The notes: generated by a model not told the origin, from the letters alone. 43,448 bases of DNA from an uncultured Atopobiaceae bacterium (GCA_947625235.1 CANQNP010000008.1:1-43448); one strand, 5' to 3'; shown: positions 17,054-26,310, counted from the stretch's first letter. Numbers and translations are program-made.

Positions 17054-17076
17054 CGGAATTTCCTGATTTCCGTCAT
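17054..17076. promoter_or_regulatory. 7-bp inverted repeat upstream of MFS gene
   Basis: GACGGAA (17054-17060) and TTCCGTC (17070-17076) form an inverted repeat 22 bp before the predicted -10 of the MFS gene, followed by ATATTT. It could be an operator or a weak terminator for thrE. Confidence 0.4.
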
Positions 17077-17097
17077 ATTTCTCCCGCCGCGTAGTTG

Positions 17098-17106
17098 CTA
17101 GACTTT
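17098..17106 (+). promoter_or_regulatory. Extended -10 promoter, probably leaderless mRNA
   Basis: TGC followed by TAGACT (17101-17106) is an extended -10 that ends only 5 nt before the MFS start codon at 17112. Transcription would begin at or next to the ATG. No Shine-Dalgarno sequence is present, which fits leaderless translation. Confidence 0.5.
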
Positions 17107-17111
17107 CCCGC

Positions 17112-18482
17112 ATGAGTGAGAGAGACGAATCGCGCGCGCTGAGCGCGGAAGCCACCACGCCACCGACCTCGCCGGAAAACCGACGGGCCGAGTGGCTGCT
17201 CTCCATCGCGCGCCTCTTCGACCGCACCGGCGAAAACGGCGGCCGCTTCGTCGGTGTCCTCGGCATCGCCACCTACACGCTCGGCAGCGACGCCTTCGGC
17301 ATCGCCGCGATGATGCTCCTCTACGACGCGGCGATGGTCGTGGGCTACGTCTTCGCCGGCCCCATGACCGACCACTTCGGCCCACGCAAGACCGCCGTCA
17401 TCTCCCTCGGCCTCATCGGCGTGATCTCGCTCATCTACCAGCTCGTCCCCGATACCCTCGTCATGCTGGGGATCTTCACCTTCATGATGAGCTTTTGGAT
17501 GGGCGTGCAGTCGACGGCCTTCAACGCCTACCCGCCCTATCTCGTGCCCGACGAGGAGCTCCAGACGGCGAACGCCATGATGGGCACCGCCGCCAACATC
17601 GGCAGCTTCCTCGGCCCGCTCGTGGGCGGCCTCTTCGTGCTCGTGATGCCGCCGCGCGCGGTCTTCATCCCCTACGGCATCATGAGCCTCGTCTCCATGG
17701 GGCTCTGCTGGATGCTCCACGAGCGGATCACCCCCGCTGAGCAGGCCAAGGCCCGCGGCGAGAGCATGAAGTTCGTGAAGATGGAGGAAGAGGAGCCGCA
17801 CGGGCTCGTGAACACCCTCTCCTACGCCAAGGAGGGCCTGCTCATCGCCGTGCGCAACGCGCCGATCTGGCTCTGCCTCGTGATGGGCTGGTTCGGCTTC
17901 TTCGCCTTCGGCGCCTTCGACTCGCTCGAATCGCTCTTCTACCGCGACGTGCTCCAGGTGGGCGCGGACTGGCTCGGCTGGCTCTCCGCGATGGGTGGCC
18001 TCGGCACGGTGCTCGGCGCCATCTGCATGCTGAGGTTCCCGGACAACTGGCTCTCGCTTCGCGGCCTCGCGGTGATGCTCTTCATCACCGGCGTGGGCAC
18101 CGTGATCTACGTGGGCACGGACAACGTGTGGATCGCCTGCATCGGGCAGATCATCCTCGGCACCGGCTTCGGCGCGTTCGAGCCGGTGCAGGCGCTCATG
18201 GTGCAGCGCCTGACGGACCTTCCCGCGGTCGGCCGCGTGATGGCCATCATGCGCATCGGCTTCCGCTTCGCCGCGGTCGTGCCGCTCCTCGTCGCGCCCT
18301 TCCTCGCCGAGGCCTTCGGCGTGCAGCCGGTGCTCGTGACGGCGGGCGTCATCGTCACGATCTGCGGCATCGGCTTCATCTTCGGCATCCCGAAGTCGCT
18401 CAACCAGCGCTCGCAGATGGTGGCCGGCGACGGCGTCCCCTCGACGCGCCACTTCGTGAAGGCGCCGAAGAAGGACGAGTAG
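17112..18482 (+). CDS. MFS transporter
   Basis: 456 residues with about 12 hydrophobic segments and a central cytoplasmic loop (~215-245, rich in charged residues), as expected for the major facilitator superfamily. The loop between segments 2 and 3 carries the MFS signature in the form GPMTDHFGPRKTA. The substrate cannot be predicted; drug efflux and metabolite export are both possible. The N-terminal ~35 residues are polar, and the C-terminus ends in a charged cytoplasmic tail. The start has no ribosome binding site but lies 5 nt after an extended -10 box. It is monocistronic or followed by the zinc-ribbon gene after a 117-bp gap. Confidence 0.85.
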   Translation: MSERDESRALSAEATTPPTSPENRRAEWLLSIARLFDRTGENGGRFVGVLGIATYTLGSDAFGIAAMMLLYDAAMVVGYVFAGPMTDHFGPRKTAVISLGLIGVISLIYQLVPDTLVMLGIFTFMMSFWMGVQSTAFNAYPPYLVPDEELQTANAMMGTAANIGSFLGPLVGGLFVLVMPPRAVFIPYGIMSLVSMGLCWMLHERITPAEQAKARGESMKFVKMEEEEPHGLVNTLSYAKEGLLIAVRNAPIWLCLVMGWFGFFAFGAFDSLESLFYRDVLQVGADWLGWLSAMGGLGTVLGAICMLRFPDNWLSLRGLAVMLFITGVGTVIYVGTDNVWIACIGQIILGTGFGAFEPVQALMVQRLTDLPAVGRVMAIMRIGFRFAAVVPLLVAPFLAEAFGVQPVLVTAGVIVTICGIGFIFGIPKSLNQRSQMVAGDGVPSTRHFVKAPKKDE

Positions 18483-18599
18483 GGCCGCAAAGCGGTTCTT
18501 CGTTCGGGCTTCGAAATGGCATGCGGTAGGGGTTCGCTATGATGGCGCCGTTCGTATGCGCACCGGCATTCCTCGATTGAGCCAAGGAGACCGGATCCC

Positions 18600-19223
18600 A
18601 TGTACTGCAACCACTGCGGCGCCGAGCTCAAGGAGGGCGCCAAGTTCTGCCCGCATTGCGGCACCGCGATCGAGGTCGTGGACGTGCGGGCGGGCGAGGC
18701 GATATCCCACGCGCCGATCCCCGAGCCCGTCGATGCCAAGCGGGCGAGGCGAGCGGCGCGCCATCGCGTGCTCGGCGGATTCCCGCTCTTCCTCGTGTGC
18801 CTGGGCTTCGCGCAGAGCATCTACCTCTTCGTCTCGGGTGGCGTGCTGCTCGTCTACACGCTCAGCCTTCCTCCCCTCTACGCCTATGAGTGGATGCGCT
18901 TCGTGCTCTACGGCGCCGCCGCGGGCTACGGCCTTGCCGGCCTCTTCCAGCTCATCTCGGCGGTTCTCCTCTTGAGGCGGGGCAGGCGATTCCTCGCGCC
19001 CTACGCGATCTCCGCCGTCCTCGACGTGCTCACGCTCGTGGCGCTCCTCGTGGTCTTCGTGATGGGCGGGATCTCCTTCTGGCCCACCATCGTGAACATC
19101 GCGGTGGTGGTCGTGGCCTTCGTGCTCGTGCTCGTCTATCGCGCGAAGTCCTCGCGCCTGCGCGCCTTCCTCGGCCTCGAGGATCGCGCGTCCGAGGCGC
19201 CTTCACCCTCGGGCGGCATGTGA
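18600..19223 (+). CDS. Zinc-ribbon membrane protein
   Basis: 207 residues. The N-terminus is a zinc ribbon with two CxxC pairs (C3/C6 and C17/C20). After a basic linker (~50-60) there are about four membrane segments (roughly 60-82, 98-122, 130-150 and 155-180), then a polar tail. Proteins of this type are common and mostly uncharacterised; some sense or assemble envelope components. It ends 39 bp before the VWA-lipase gene on the same strand, so the two may be co-transcribed, but no function can be assigned. AAGGAG at 18585-18590 lies upstream of the ATG. Confidence 0.75.
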   Translation: MYCNHCGAELKEGAKFCPHCGTAIEVVDVRAGEAISHAPIPEPVDAKRARRAARHRVLGGFPLFLVCLGFAQSIYLFVSGGVLLVYTLSLPPLYAYEWMRFVLYGAAAGYGLAGLFQLISAVLLLRRGRRFLAPYAISAVLDVLTLVALLVVFVMGGISFWPTIVNIAVVVVAFVLVLVYRAKSSRLRAFLGLEDRASEAPSPSGGM

Positions 19224-19262
19224 GTCCGCGCACCGCGCGGCCCTCCACGGAAACGGAAAGCA

Positions 19263-21710
19263 ATGGGCAAGCACTGGCACACCACGTTCATCCTCGGCCT
19301 CCTCGCAGTCCTCGCGGCGTTCGGCCTCGCGGCGCCGACGGTCTTGGCGAAGGACTCCCCCGGCGAGGACGCCAACCGCTACACCGTGCTCCTCTTGGAC
19401 GCGTCGGACACGGAAACCTTCCACTACAGCAACACGAGCACCGGCGCGCGCGAGGAGTACGTGTCCGACAGCTCCATCGACGAGGTGAAGGCCGTCGGAA
19501 AGAAGTTCCTGGAGGGCGCCGAGAGCACGCTCGCGAACAACTCCATCGCCATCGTCTCCTTCGGCGACGGAGCGACGGTGGAATCGGGCTTCACCAACGA
19601 CTACCAAGCGCTTCTCAGTGCGCTCGATGGCGTCACGCCGCCTGCGGATGGAGACGACACGGAAAGCAACAACGACATGACGGCGGGGCTCAAGGCCGTG
19701 CAAGAGCTGTTCGAGGGGGTTGACGACGCAGACGCCACGAGGAGCGTGATCCTCTGCACGAGCGGGATCGACGAGGACGGCGACTACGACTACCAAGGCC
19801 ACTACGACTCGAACACCGTGGGCTCGAACTGGCAGAACATCGACACCGAGATCAAGCTCTACGCCTATTCGAACTGCGCCTACGAGGTGGCAAACGACAT
19901 CAAGGACGCCGGGGCCACCGTCTACGTCCTCGGCATCCACAAGCCGATCGAGGACCACATGCCCAAGGAGGTGGAGGACATCGCGTCCTTCTTCCGCCTC
20001 TTCTGCGGAGACCTCGCCTCCACGGAGCAGTCCTACCACGTGGTGGAGGATCCCGAGGACCTGGAGTTCCAGTTCGGGCAGATCTGGTCGGACGTGCTGG
20101 GCGCGTCGACGGTGCGCATCTACAACAACTCGGACGGCTACGCGGCGGGGGCGCCTGAGGAGGATCCCGATCCGAGCTCCGGCGCCGAGCACGGCGGCCA
20201 CTTCGAGGACATGGCCTGGGGTCCCTCGCTCTTCGAGACGCCCGCCACGCAGGTGCACATGCAGTCGATGGGCGACAAGGACTACGCGAACTACCACCTC
20301 GCGATGATCTGCGGCAACCTTTCGCAAGCCGCCTACGACACCACCTACCTCAAGCAGACCTACAAGCTCCTCGGCGTGGACGAGGGCGACTACTCCTTCT
20401 ACAGCTACCCGCAGGAAACGACCGACGACCCCGATACGAGCCTCAATCGCTGGAACGCGCGACGAGACGGCACGAGGTTCGCCGGCGACAGCGATCTCGC
20501 CTTCTCCCTCGCCACGCGCGAGATGGTGGTGGACGGCGAGCCCTGCGACCTCCTCATCGTGAACCTCAAGGGCACGCAGGACTTCTACGAGGTCATCAAG
20601 GACGGCACGGCGTGGGCCGACAAGGACTTCTACGGCTACACGGCCTGGGACTGGGTCTGGGACTTCGAGGAGGACGTGTTCGCCGGGCTCGAGGACTACC
20701 ACACCCTGCACCCCGAGCTGGGCGATCGTCCGCTGAAGTTCCTCATCACCGGCCACAGCCTCGGCGGGGCGGGCGCGAATCTCGTGGCGGCGAAGCTCAA
20801 CCGCGAGGCCGAGGGCGACGCGTGGTACGCCAAGAACACCGACGTCGACGACATCTACGCCTACACCTTCGGCGCCATCGATTCCATCAACGGGGACACC
20901 ACCGACAAGACCCCCGTGGTAAACGGCTACGAGAACATCATCAACGTCTACAACCTGCTCGACACCTTCGGCGAGGGCGGCTCGGGGGTGGGGCCGGGCA
21001 TCAAGGCGGCCGGCCGCACCATGTACGGGAAGTTCGGCGTCTTCTTCACCTATGCGAACGACATGGACGGCGTGGTGAAGGAGGACTCGCCGTGGCCCAC
21101 GCACGAGATCATCGGCTACATCCAGGCGGTGAAGAACGGCTGGCCCGAAGAGGACCAAGGCAGGGGCAAGGTGCGCGTGGTCATCGCCTGCCCCGTGGAC
21201 GTGGCGATCTCCCAGGGCGACGAGCTGGCGTGCGCCGTGGAGGGCGAGGAGATCACCGCGGAATCGCCCGACATCCCCATGGCGGTGGAGGGCGGCCACA
21301 AGGTGTTCCTCCTCCCCGCGGGCACCGCCTATACGGCGGACATCGACGCCACGGATGCGGGAACCATGCAGGTGGCGGTGCAATCGGCCGAGCCCGGGAG
21401 CGATCTCGGGGTCGCCTTTGCCAATGTGGCGCTCGAGGCGGGCAAGCACTTCTCGGGAGAGATCCCCGCGAACCTCGTCGAGGGCACCGTCGAGCTCTTC
21501 GTGGTGGACGCAAACGGGGCGATCCTCGAGCAGATCTCCCCGGACGGCTCGACAGGCGGCTTCCTCACCCTGCTCGGGAGCTTCAACTGGGTGGTCCTCG
21601 CGCAGGCTGCGGTGCTGCCCGTGGCCCTCATCGTCTTTTCGGTGTGGTGGCTCGCGACGCATCGCACGCGCAAGGCCGCCATCGCCGCCTCCGCCCCGCG
21701 CAAGGACTGA
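19263..21710 (+). CDS. Secreted, membrane-anchored VWA plus class-3-lipase fusion protein
   Basis: 815 residues. Residues 1-29 form a signal peptide ending VLA-K. Residues ~38-280 resemble a von Willebrand factor A domain: LLLDASDTE near 43-51 is a MIDAS-like DxSxT, and the SVILCTSG strand lies near 161-168. Residues ~340-630 look like a class 3 lipase (alpha/beta hydrolase) with the nucleophile elbow GHSLGG (497-502, Ser499). A Pro/Asp linker (~297-310) separates the two domains. A C-terminal region is followed by one membrane helix (~775-795) and a basic tail, so the protein is probably displayed on the cell surface. Substrate and ligand are unknown. The fusion of these two domains is uncommon in my experience. 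Confidence 0.75.
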   Translation: MGKHWHTTFILGLLAVLAAFGLAAPTVLAKDSPGEDANRYTVLLLDASDTETFHYSNTSTGAREEYVSDSSIDEVKAVGKKFLEGAESTLANNSIAIVSFGDGATVESGFTNDYQALLSALDGVTPPADGDDTESNNDMTAGLKAVQELFEGVDDADATRSVILCTSGIDEDGDYDYQGHYDSNTVGSNWQNIDTEIKLYAYSNCAYEVANDIKDAGATVYVLGIHKPIEDHMPKEVEDIASFFRLFCGDLASTEQSYHVVEDPEDLEFQFGQIWSDVLGASTVRIYNNSDGYAAGAPEEDPDPSSGAEHGGHFEDMAWGPSLFETPATQVHMQSMGDKDYANYHLAMICGNLSQAAYDTTYLKQTYKLLGVDEGDYSFYSYPQETTDDPDTSLNRWNARRDGTRFAGDSDLAFSLATREMVVDGEPCDLLIVNLKGTQDFYEVIKDGTAWADKDFYGYTAWDWVWDFEEDVFAGLEDYHTLHPELGDRPLKFLITGHSLGGAGANLVAAKLNREAEGDAWYAKNTDVDDIYAYTFGAIDSINGDTTDKTPVVNGYENIINVYNLLDTFGEGGSGVGPGIKAAGRTMYGKFGVFFTYANDMDGVVKEDSPWPTHEIIGYIQAVKNGWPEEDQGRGKVRVVIACPVDVAISQGDELACAVEGEEITAESPDIPMAVEGGHKVFLLPAGTAYTADIDATDAGTMQVAVQSAEPGSDLGVAFANVALEAGKHFSGEIPANLVEGTVELFVVDANGAILEQISPDGSTGGFLTLLGSFNWVVLAQAAVLPVALIVFSVWWLATHRTRKAAIAASAPRKD

Positions 21711-21739
21711 CCCCCTCCCGCGGGACGCGAGAGGGGGTC
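21709..21739. terminator. Bidirectional terminator between VWA-lipase and SDR genes
   Basis: GACCCCCTC (21709-21717) pairs perfectly with GAGGGGGTC (21731-21739), with a further short stem inside. It overlaps the lipase stop codon and lies between convergent genes. No T-run follows, so termination strength is uncertain. Confidence 0.6.
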
Positions 21740-21782
21740 AGGGAGCGTATCGACGCGCCTTGCGCGAGCGCAGCGCCCGTGC

Positions 21783-22562
21783 TTAGTAGATCGTGAAGCC
21801 GCCGTCGACGACGAGGTCCTCGCCGGTGATCATGTTCGACTCCGCGCAGGAGAGGAAGAGCACCGCCGCGGCGATCTCGTCGGTCTCGGCGAAGCGGTGG
21901 GCCGGGATGGCGCGGATCATGTTCTCCTTCACCTCGCCCTGCCAGGCCTTCTCGCCCATGTAGGTGTTCACGACGGTGGGGGCGACGCCGTTCACGTTGA
22001 TGCCGTACTCGGCCCACTCGAGCGCGCAGACCTTGATCATGCCCACGACCGCGGCCTTGCTCATGGTGTAGCCCACGTGCTCGTTGATGGCGATGAAGTC
22101 CGCCTGCGAGGTGACGCAGACGATCTTGCCGCCGCGCCCCTGCGTGATCATCTGGTTCGCCACGGCCTGGCACACGCGGAAGACGCCGATGGCGTTCACG
22201 TTGATGTGCTTCTCGATGGTGGCGATGGAGATGTCCTTCGCGGGGGTGAGGTGCACGTAGCCGGGCATCGCGGCGAGCACGTCCACGCCGCCGAGGCGCT
22301 CGACGACCGCGTTCACCATGGAATCCACGGACTCCTGGCTCGTGACGTCGCAGAAGACGCCCATGGTCTCGACGCCGTACTCCTCGGCGATCGCGCCCGC
22401 GACCTCCTCCACGGTGTCCTTCATGTCGGCGATGGCGATCTTCGCGCCCTTCTTGGCGTACATGCGCGCCGTGGCCTCGCCGATGCCGCCCGCGCCGCCG
22501 ACGACGATGGCCACCTTGCCGCCGAGATCGAAATCGCCCGTCACCTTCTGGTAGTTGATCAT
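21783..22562 (-). CDS. SDR-family NAD(P)-dependent oxidoreductase
   Basis: 259 residues, a classical short-chain dehydrogenase. The nucleotide-binding GGAGGIG lies near residues 22-28, with an acidic residue in IADMKD after the second strand suggesting NAD preference. The catalytic set is Ser in VTSQAD and Tyr/Lys in YTMSK. The C-terminus ends VVDGGFTIY. The substrate is unknown; family members reduce ketones or oxidise alcohols, including sugars and steroids. Start at 22562 is set by AGGGGAG just upstream; a longer frame runs to 22697 but would cover the divergent serC promoter. It is transcribed away from serC. Confidence 0.88.
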   Translation of the reverse strand: MINYQKVTGDFDLGGKVAIVVGGAGGIGEATARMYAKKGAKIAIADMKDTVEEVAGAIAEEYGVETMGVFCDVTSQESVDSMVNAVVERLGGVDVLAAMPGYVHLTPAKDISIATIEKHINVNAIGVFRVCQAVANQMITQGRGGKIVCVTSQADFIAINEHVGYTMSKAAVVGMIKVCALEWAEYGINVNGVAPTVVNTYMGEKAWQGEVKENMIRAIPAHRFAETDEIAAAVLFLSCAESNMITGEDLVVDGGFTIY

Positions 22563-22670
22563 GAAGCTCCCCTTTCGCCTCACCTCGAGCATGTGCCTTG
22601 CCGCAAGTCTAGCCCGCCACGCCTCAAGAATTGGAAACGCGCGACGTTTACTATTGCGCGGGGCGGGTGC

Positions 22671-22679
22671 TGCTAGTAT
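22671..22679 (+). promoter_or_regulatory. Extended -10 promoter of serC
   Basis: TGC plus TAGTAT (22674-22679) is an extended -10 box 35 bp before the serC start. No clear -35 is seen at normal spacing. The same TTGCTAnnnT style recurs before the MFS gene and the tRNA. Confidence 0.45.
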
Positions 22680-22714
22680 TCCGTGGGTCGTCTTCACGAG
22701 AGGTCGGAGGTTCC

Positions 22715-23839
22715 ATGGCCAGGGTGCACAACTTCAATGCCGGCCCGGCTGCGCTGCCGGTCGCGGTGCTCGAGGAGGTCCAGGAAGAGCTCGTCGACTA
22801 CGCCGGAAACGGGCTCTCGGTGCTGGAGATGAGCCATCGCTCCCCCTCCTTCATGGCGATCTACGAGCAGGCCGAGGCGACGCTTCGCGAGGTGCTCGGC
22901 ATCCCCGAGGACTACGACGTGCTCTTCCTCTCCGGCGGCGCCACGCTCGAGTTCGCCGCGCTCGCGATGAACCTCATGCGCACGGGGCGCGCGGGCTACG
23001 TGGTTTCCGGCCACTTCTCCAAGGTGGCGATGGACGAGGGCGCGCGCTACGGCGAGGCTCTCTGCCTCGCGACGGGCGAGGACGAGAATTTCACGCGCAT
23101 CCCGCAGAAGGCCGAGATCGAAGGCGCAATCGCGCGCGAGGTGGCCGCGGGCGGCCTCGACTACGTGCACATCTGCCAGAACAACACCATCTACGGCACG
23201 ATGTACCAGGCGCTTCCCGAGACGGGCGACGTGCCGCTCGTGGCCGACGTCTCGAGCTGCTTCCTCTCGCTTCCGCTCGACGTGGCGCGCTACGGCGTCA
23301 TCTACGCGGGCGCGCAGAAGAACGCGGGCCCCGCGGGCGTGACGGTCGTCATCTGCCGCCACGACCTCATCGCCCATGGCCCGGCGCTCGGGATCTGCCC
23401 CGCCTATCTCGACTGGCGCACCCAGGCGATGAAGCAGTCCATGCTCAACACCCCGAACACCTTCGGCATCTACGTGTGCGGCAAGGTCTTCGAGTGGGTG
23501 AGGAAGATGGGCGGCCTCGAGGTCATGGAGGCGAGGAACCGCAAGAAGGCCTCCATGCTCTACGACGTCCTCGACCAGTCCGCGCTCTTCCACGGCGTGG
23601 CGAATCCCGCCGACCGCTCCATCGCCAACGTGACGTTCTCCACGAACATCCCCGAGCTCGATCGCGAGTTCGTCTCCGAGGCGGCGCGCGCGGGCCTCGT
23701 GGGGCTCGGCGGGCACCGCCTCGTGGGCGGGATGCGCGCCTCCATCTACAACGCCGTGCCGAAGGCCTCCGTCGAGCGGCTCTGCGGCCTCATGAAGGAG
23801 TTCGAGGAGCTCCACGCGGGCACCTCGGCCACCGAGTAG
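22715..23839 (+). CDS. serC: Phosphoserine aminotransferase
   Basis: 374 residues, usual SerC length. It transfers an amino group from glutamate to 3-phosphohydroxypyruvate, giving O-phosphoserine, the second step of serine synthesis, with pyridoxal phosphate. Seen: the N-terminal HNFNAGPAALP, LFLSGGATLEF, the PLP-binding lysine in YAGAQKNAGPAG (K202) and GGMRASIYNA near the C-terminus. Start at 22715 is supported by GGAGG at 22706-22710; the frame extends to 22631 but covers the promoter. It is followed 27 bp later by serA, in one operon with the DUF1015 gene. Confidence 0.96.
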   Translation: MARVHNFNAGPAALPVAVLEEVQEELVDYAGNGLSVLEMSHRSPSFMAIYEQAEATLREVLGIPEDYDVLFLSGGATLEFAALAMNLMRTGRAGYVVSGHFSKVAMDEGARYGEALCLATGEDENFTRIPQKAEIEGAIAREVAAGGLDYVHICQNNTIYGTMYQALPETGDVPLVADVSSCFLSLPLDVARYGVIYAGAQKNAGPAGVTVVICRHDLIAHGPALGICPAYLDWRTQAMKQSMLNTPNTFGIYVCGKVFEWVRKMGGLEVMEARNRKKASMLYDVLDQSALFHGVANPADRSIANVTFSTNIPELDREFVSEAARAGLVGLGGHRLVGGMRASIYNAVPKASVERLCGLMKEFEELHAGTSATE

Positions 23840-23866
23840 CGCGGCGGCTCAAGAAGAAGGGCTTCC

Positions 23867-25024
23867 ATGCGTTCCCTCAAGATCTTCAACGACATCGCCT
23901 TCGAGCGGCTGCCCGAGGGCTACCGCTTGACCGACGACATCGACGGCGCGGACGCGGTGATCGTGCGCTCGGCCGACCTGCACGAGATCGAGATCCCGCG
24001 TTCCGTGCGCTGCGTGGCGCGCGCGGGCGCCGGCACGAACAACATCCCCGTCGAGGAGCTCGCCGAGCGCGGCGTCGTGGTGTTCAACACCCCCGGCGCG
24101 AACTCGAACGCCGTGAAGGAGCTCGTGATCGGGCTTTTGCTCATGGGCTCGAGAAACATCCTCCAGTCCGTGATGTGGGCGCAGGCGCACACCGAGGATC
24201 GCGACGCCATCCACACCGCCGAGAAGTCGAAGAAGGCCTTCGTGGGCCGCGAGCTCATGGGCAGGAAGATCGGCGTCATCGGGCTCGGCGCGGTGGGCAC
24301 GAAGGTGGCGAACGCCTGCGTGGCGCTCGGCATGGAGACCCATGGCTACGACCCCTACCTCACGGTGGACCACGCGCTCGAGCTCGACCGCGACGTGATC
24401 GTGGAGTACTCGCTCGACGACCTCATCGACGAGGCGGACTACCTCACCGTGCACGTGCCGCGCACGAAGGGCACGATCGGCCTCATCGGCCACGAGCAGC
24501 TCAGCCTCCTCGCCCCGGGCGCGCTCGTCTTGAACTACGCGCGTGAGGGCGTGATCGTCGAGGACGCCATGGAGGCGGCCCTCGAAAGCGAGCAGGTGGG
24601 GGCCTACATCACGGACTTCGCCACGCAGAAGGCGCTCCACATGCCCCGCACGCTCGTGACTCCGCACACCGGCGCCGGCACCGTGGAGGCCGCCGCGAAC
24701 TGCGCGCGCATGGCGCTCGACGAGGTGGTGGACTACCTCAACCGCGGAAACATCACGCACTCCGTGAACTTCCCCGACTGCTCGCTCGGCGCGGTGCGCG
24801 GGGCGAGCCGCATCGCCTGCCTTCACGAGAACAAGCCGGGCATGATCGGGCAGATCACGAACATCCTCGCCGGCGCCTCCGCGAACGTGCAGCGCATGTC
24901 GAACGAGAACGCGGGCGCCTTCGCCTACACGCTCTTCGACACCGACGAGCGCCTCGAGCGCGAGATCGTGGCGGCGCTGAAGGGCATCGAGGGCATGAGC
25001 CGCGTGCGCGTCATCGCGGGATAG
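23867..25024 (+). CDS. serA: D-3-phosphoglycerate dehydrogenase with ACT domain
   Basis: 385 residues. It oxidises 3-phosphoglycerate to 3-phosphohydroxypyruvate using NAD, the first step of serine synthesis. Seen: Rossmann motif GLGAVGTK (139-146), substrate arginine in NYAREG (R226), catalytic histidine in TPHTGAG (H267) and a C-terminal ACT domain (~315-385) that commonly binds serine for feedback inhibition. The usual catalytic glutamate in a DVFExEP-like segment is not obvious; the equivalent stretch reads TDFATQKAL, so this may be a divergent subfamily. It lies 27 bp after serC and 10 bp before the DUF1015 gene. Confidence 0.93.
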   Translation: MRSLKIFNDIAFERLPEGYRLTDDIDGADAVIVRSADLHEIEIPRSVRCVARAGAGTNNIPVEELAERGVVVFNTPGANSNAVKELVIGLLLMGSRNILQSVMWAQAHTEDRDAIHTAEKSKKAFVGRELMGRKIGVIGLGAVGTKVANACVALGMETHGYDPYLTVDHALELDRDVIVEYSLDDLIDEADYLTVHVPRTKGTIGLIGHEQLSLLAPGALVLNYAREGVIVEDAMEAALESEQVGAYITDFATQKALHMPRTLVTPHTGAGTVEAAANCARMALDEVVDYLNRGNITHSVNFPDCSLGAVRGASRIACLHENKPGMIGQITNILAGASANVQRMSNENAGAFAYTLFDTDERLEREIVAALKGIEGMSRVRVIAG

Positions 25025-25034
25025 GGGCCAAGAG

Positions 25035-26264
25035 ATGGAGGTTCGTCCGTTTCGCGCGAAGCGCCCCGCGCCCGGCTACGAGCGCCGCGTGGCGGCGCTT
25101 CCCTACGACGTCGTGGACGTGGCCCGCGCGCGCGAGCTCGTGGCGGCGGAGCCCATGAGCTTCCTCGCCGTGGACTTGCCGGAGCTGGCCTTCGCGGACG
25201 ACGTGGACCCCCTCGCGCCGGCGGTCTTCCATCGCGCGCGCACGGCGCTCGCGCGCCTCGACGCGGCGGGGGCCTTCGTGGAGGACGAGGATCCCGCGCT
25301 CTACGTCTACCAGCTTGCCTGGCGGGGCCACGTGCAGACGGGCCTCGTCGGATGCTTCGCCGTGGACGACTACCTCTCGGGCACGATCGCCAAGCACGAG
25401 GTCACGCGCGCCGAGAAGGAGGAGGGGAGGGTCCGCCACATCCGTGCGCTCGACGCGCAGACGGGCCTCGTCTTCCTCACGTACCGCGCGGCCGAGGGCG
25501 ACGCGCTCGCACGCGCGCTCGCCGAGGTGGCGGCGGGCGAGCCGCTCTACGGCTTCGTCGACGCCCACGGGGTGGGAAATCGCCTCTGGCGCGTGGATGG
25601 CGAGGCGATGCGCCCCATCCAAGACGCCGTGGGCGAGATCGAGCGCGCCTACATCGCCGATGGCCACCATCGCGCCGCGGCCGCGTCGCGCCACGCCCTC
25701 GAGCGCCGCGCGGCGCACGCGGAGGGCGAGGGCGCCTCCCACGACGCGCCCCACGACTACTTCATGGCGGGGCTCTATCCCGATCGCGAGCTCACCGTGC
25801 TCGCGTACCACCGCGTGGTGGCAGACCGCGCGGGTCTCTCGAAAGACGAGCTCCTCGACGCCGTGCGCGAGGTCGGCTATCGCGTCGCGCCCGTCGAGGG
25901 AGCGCCCCATCCCGCGCACCCGGGCGAGATCGGGCTCTTCACGGACGGTTCCTGGTGGCTTCTCGAGGACGAGCGCGGCGCCGCCGGCGCGCTCGACGTC
26001 GACGAGCTGCAGGAACGCGTGCTCGGGCCCGTCTTGGGCATCGGCGATGCGCGTGAGGACCCCCGCATCTCGTTCATAGGCGGAAACGAGGACGGCGCCG
26101 CGCTCGAGGCGGCCGCGGGCGCGGAGGGCGTGGCCTTCCTGCTCCGTCCCACCGAAGTCGCGCAGCTCATGGCCGTGGCGGACGCCGGCGAGACGATGCC
26201 GCCCAAGTCCACGTGGTTCGAGCCCAAGCTCAGAAGCGGCCTCTTGCTGCACCCGCTCTCGTAG
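25035..26264 (+). CDS. DUF1015-family protein, candidate serine/phosphoserine enzyme
   Basis: 409 residues, full-length DUF1015. Seen: YDVVD near 24-28, IAKHEVTRAEKEEGR at 118-132 and the hallmark IADGHHRAAAA (207-217). The DGHHR motif resembles that of SerK/SbnI, ParB-like kinases of free serine, so a phosphotransfer reaction involving serine or phosphoserine is a plausible role. It begins 10 bp after serA in the same operon. No serB phosphatase is present in the cluster, leaving the last step of serine synthesis open; this protein is a candidate. The reaction itself has not been inferred from anything stronger than motif and context. Confidence 0.82.
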   Translation: MEVRPFRAKRPAPGYERRVAALPYDVVDVARARELVAAEPMSFLAVDLPELAFADDVDPLAPAVFHRARTALARLDAAGAFVEDEDPALYVYQLAWRGHVQTGLVGCFAVDDYLSGTIAKHEVTRAEKEEGRVRHIRALDAQTGLVFLTYRAAEGDALARALAEVAAGEPLYGFVDAHGVGNRLWRVDGEAMRPIQDAVGEIERAYIADGHHRAAAASRHALERRAAHAEGEGASHDAPHDYFMAGLYPDRELTVLAYHRVVADRAGLSKDELLDAVREVGYRVAPVEGAPHPAHPGEIGLFTDGSWWLLEDERGAAGALDVDELQERVLGPVLGIGDAREDPRISFIGGNEDGAALEAAAGAEGVAFLLRPTEVAQLMAVADAGETMPPKSTWFEPKLRSGLLLHPLS

Positions 26265-26310
26265 CCTTGCGGCGGCCCAAGGCCCACGCCATGAGCCGCT
26301 TCTCTGCCCT

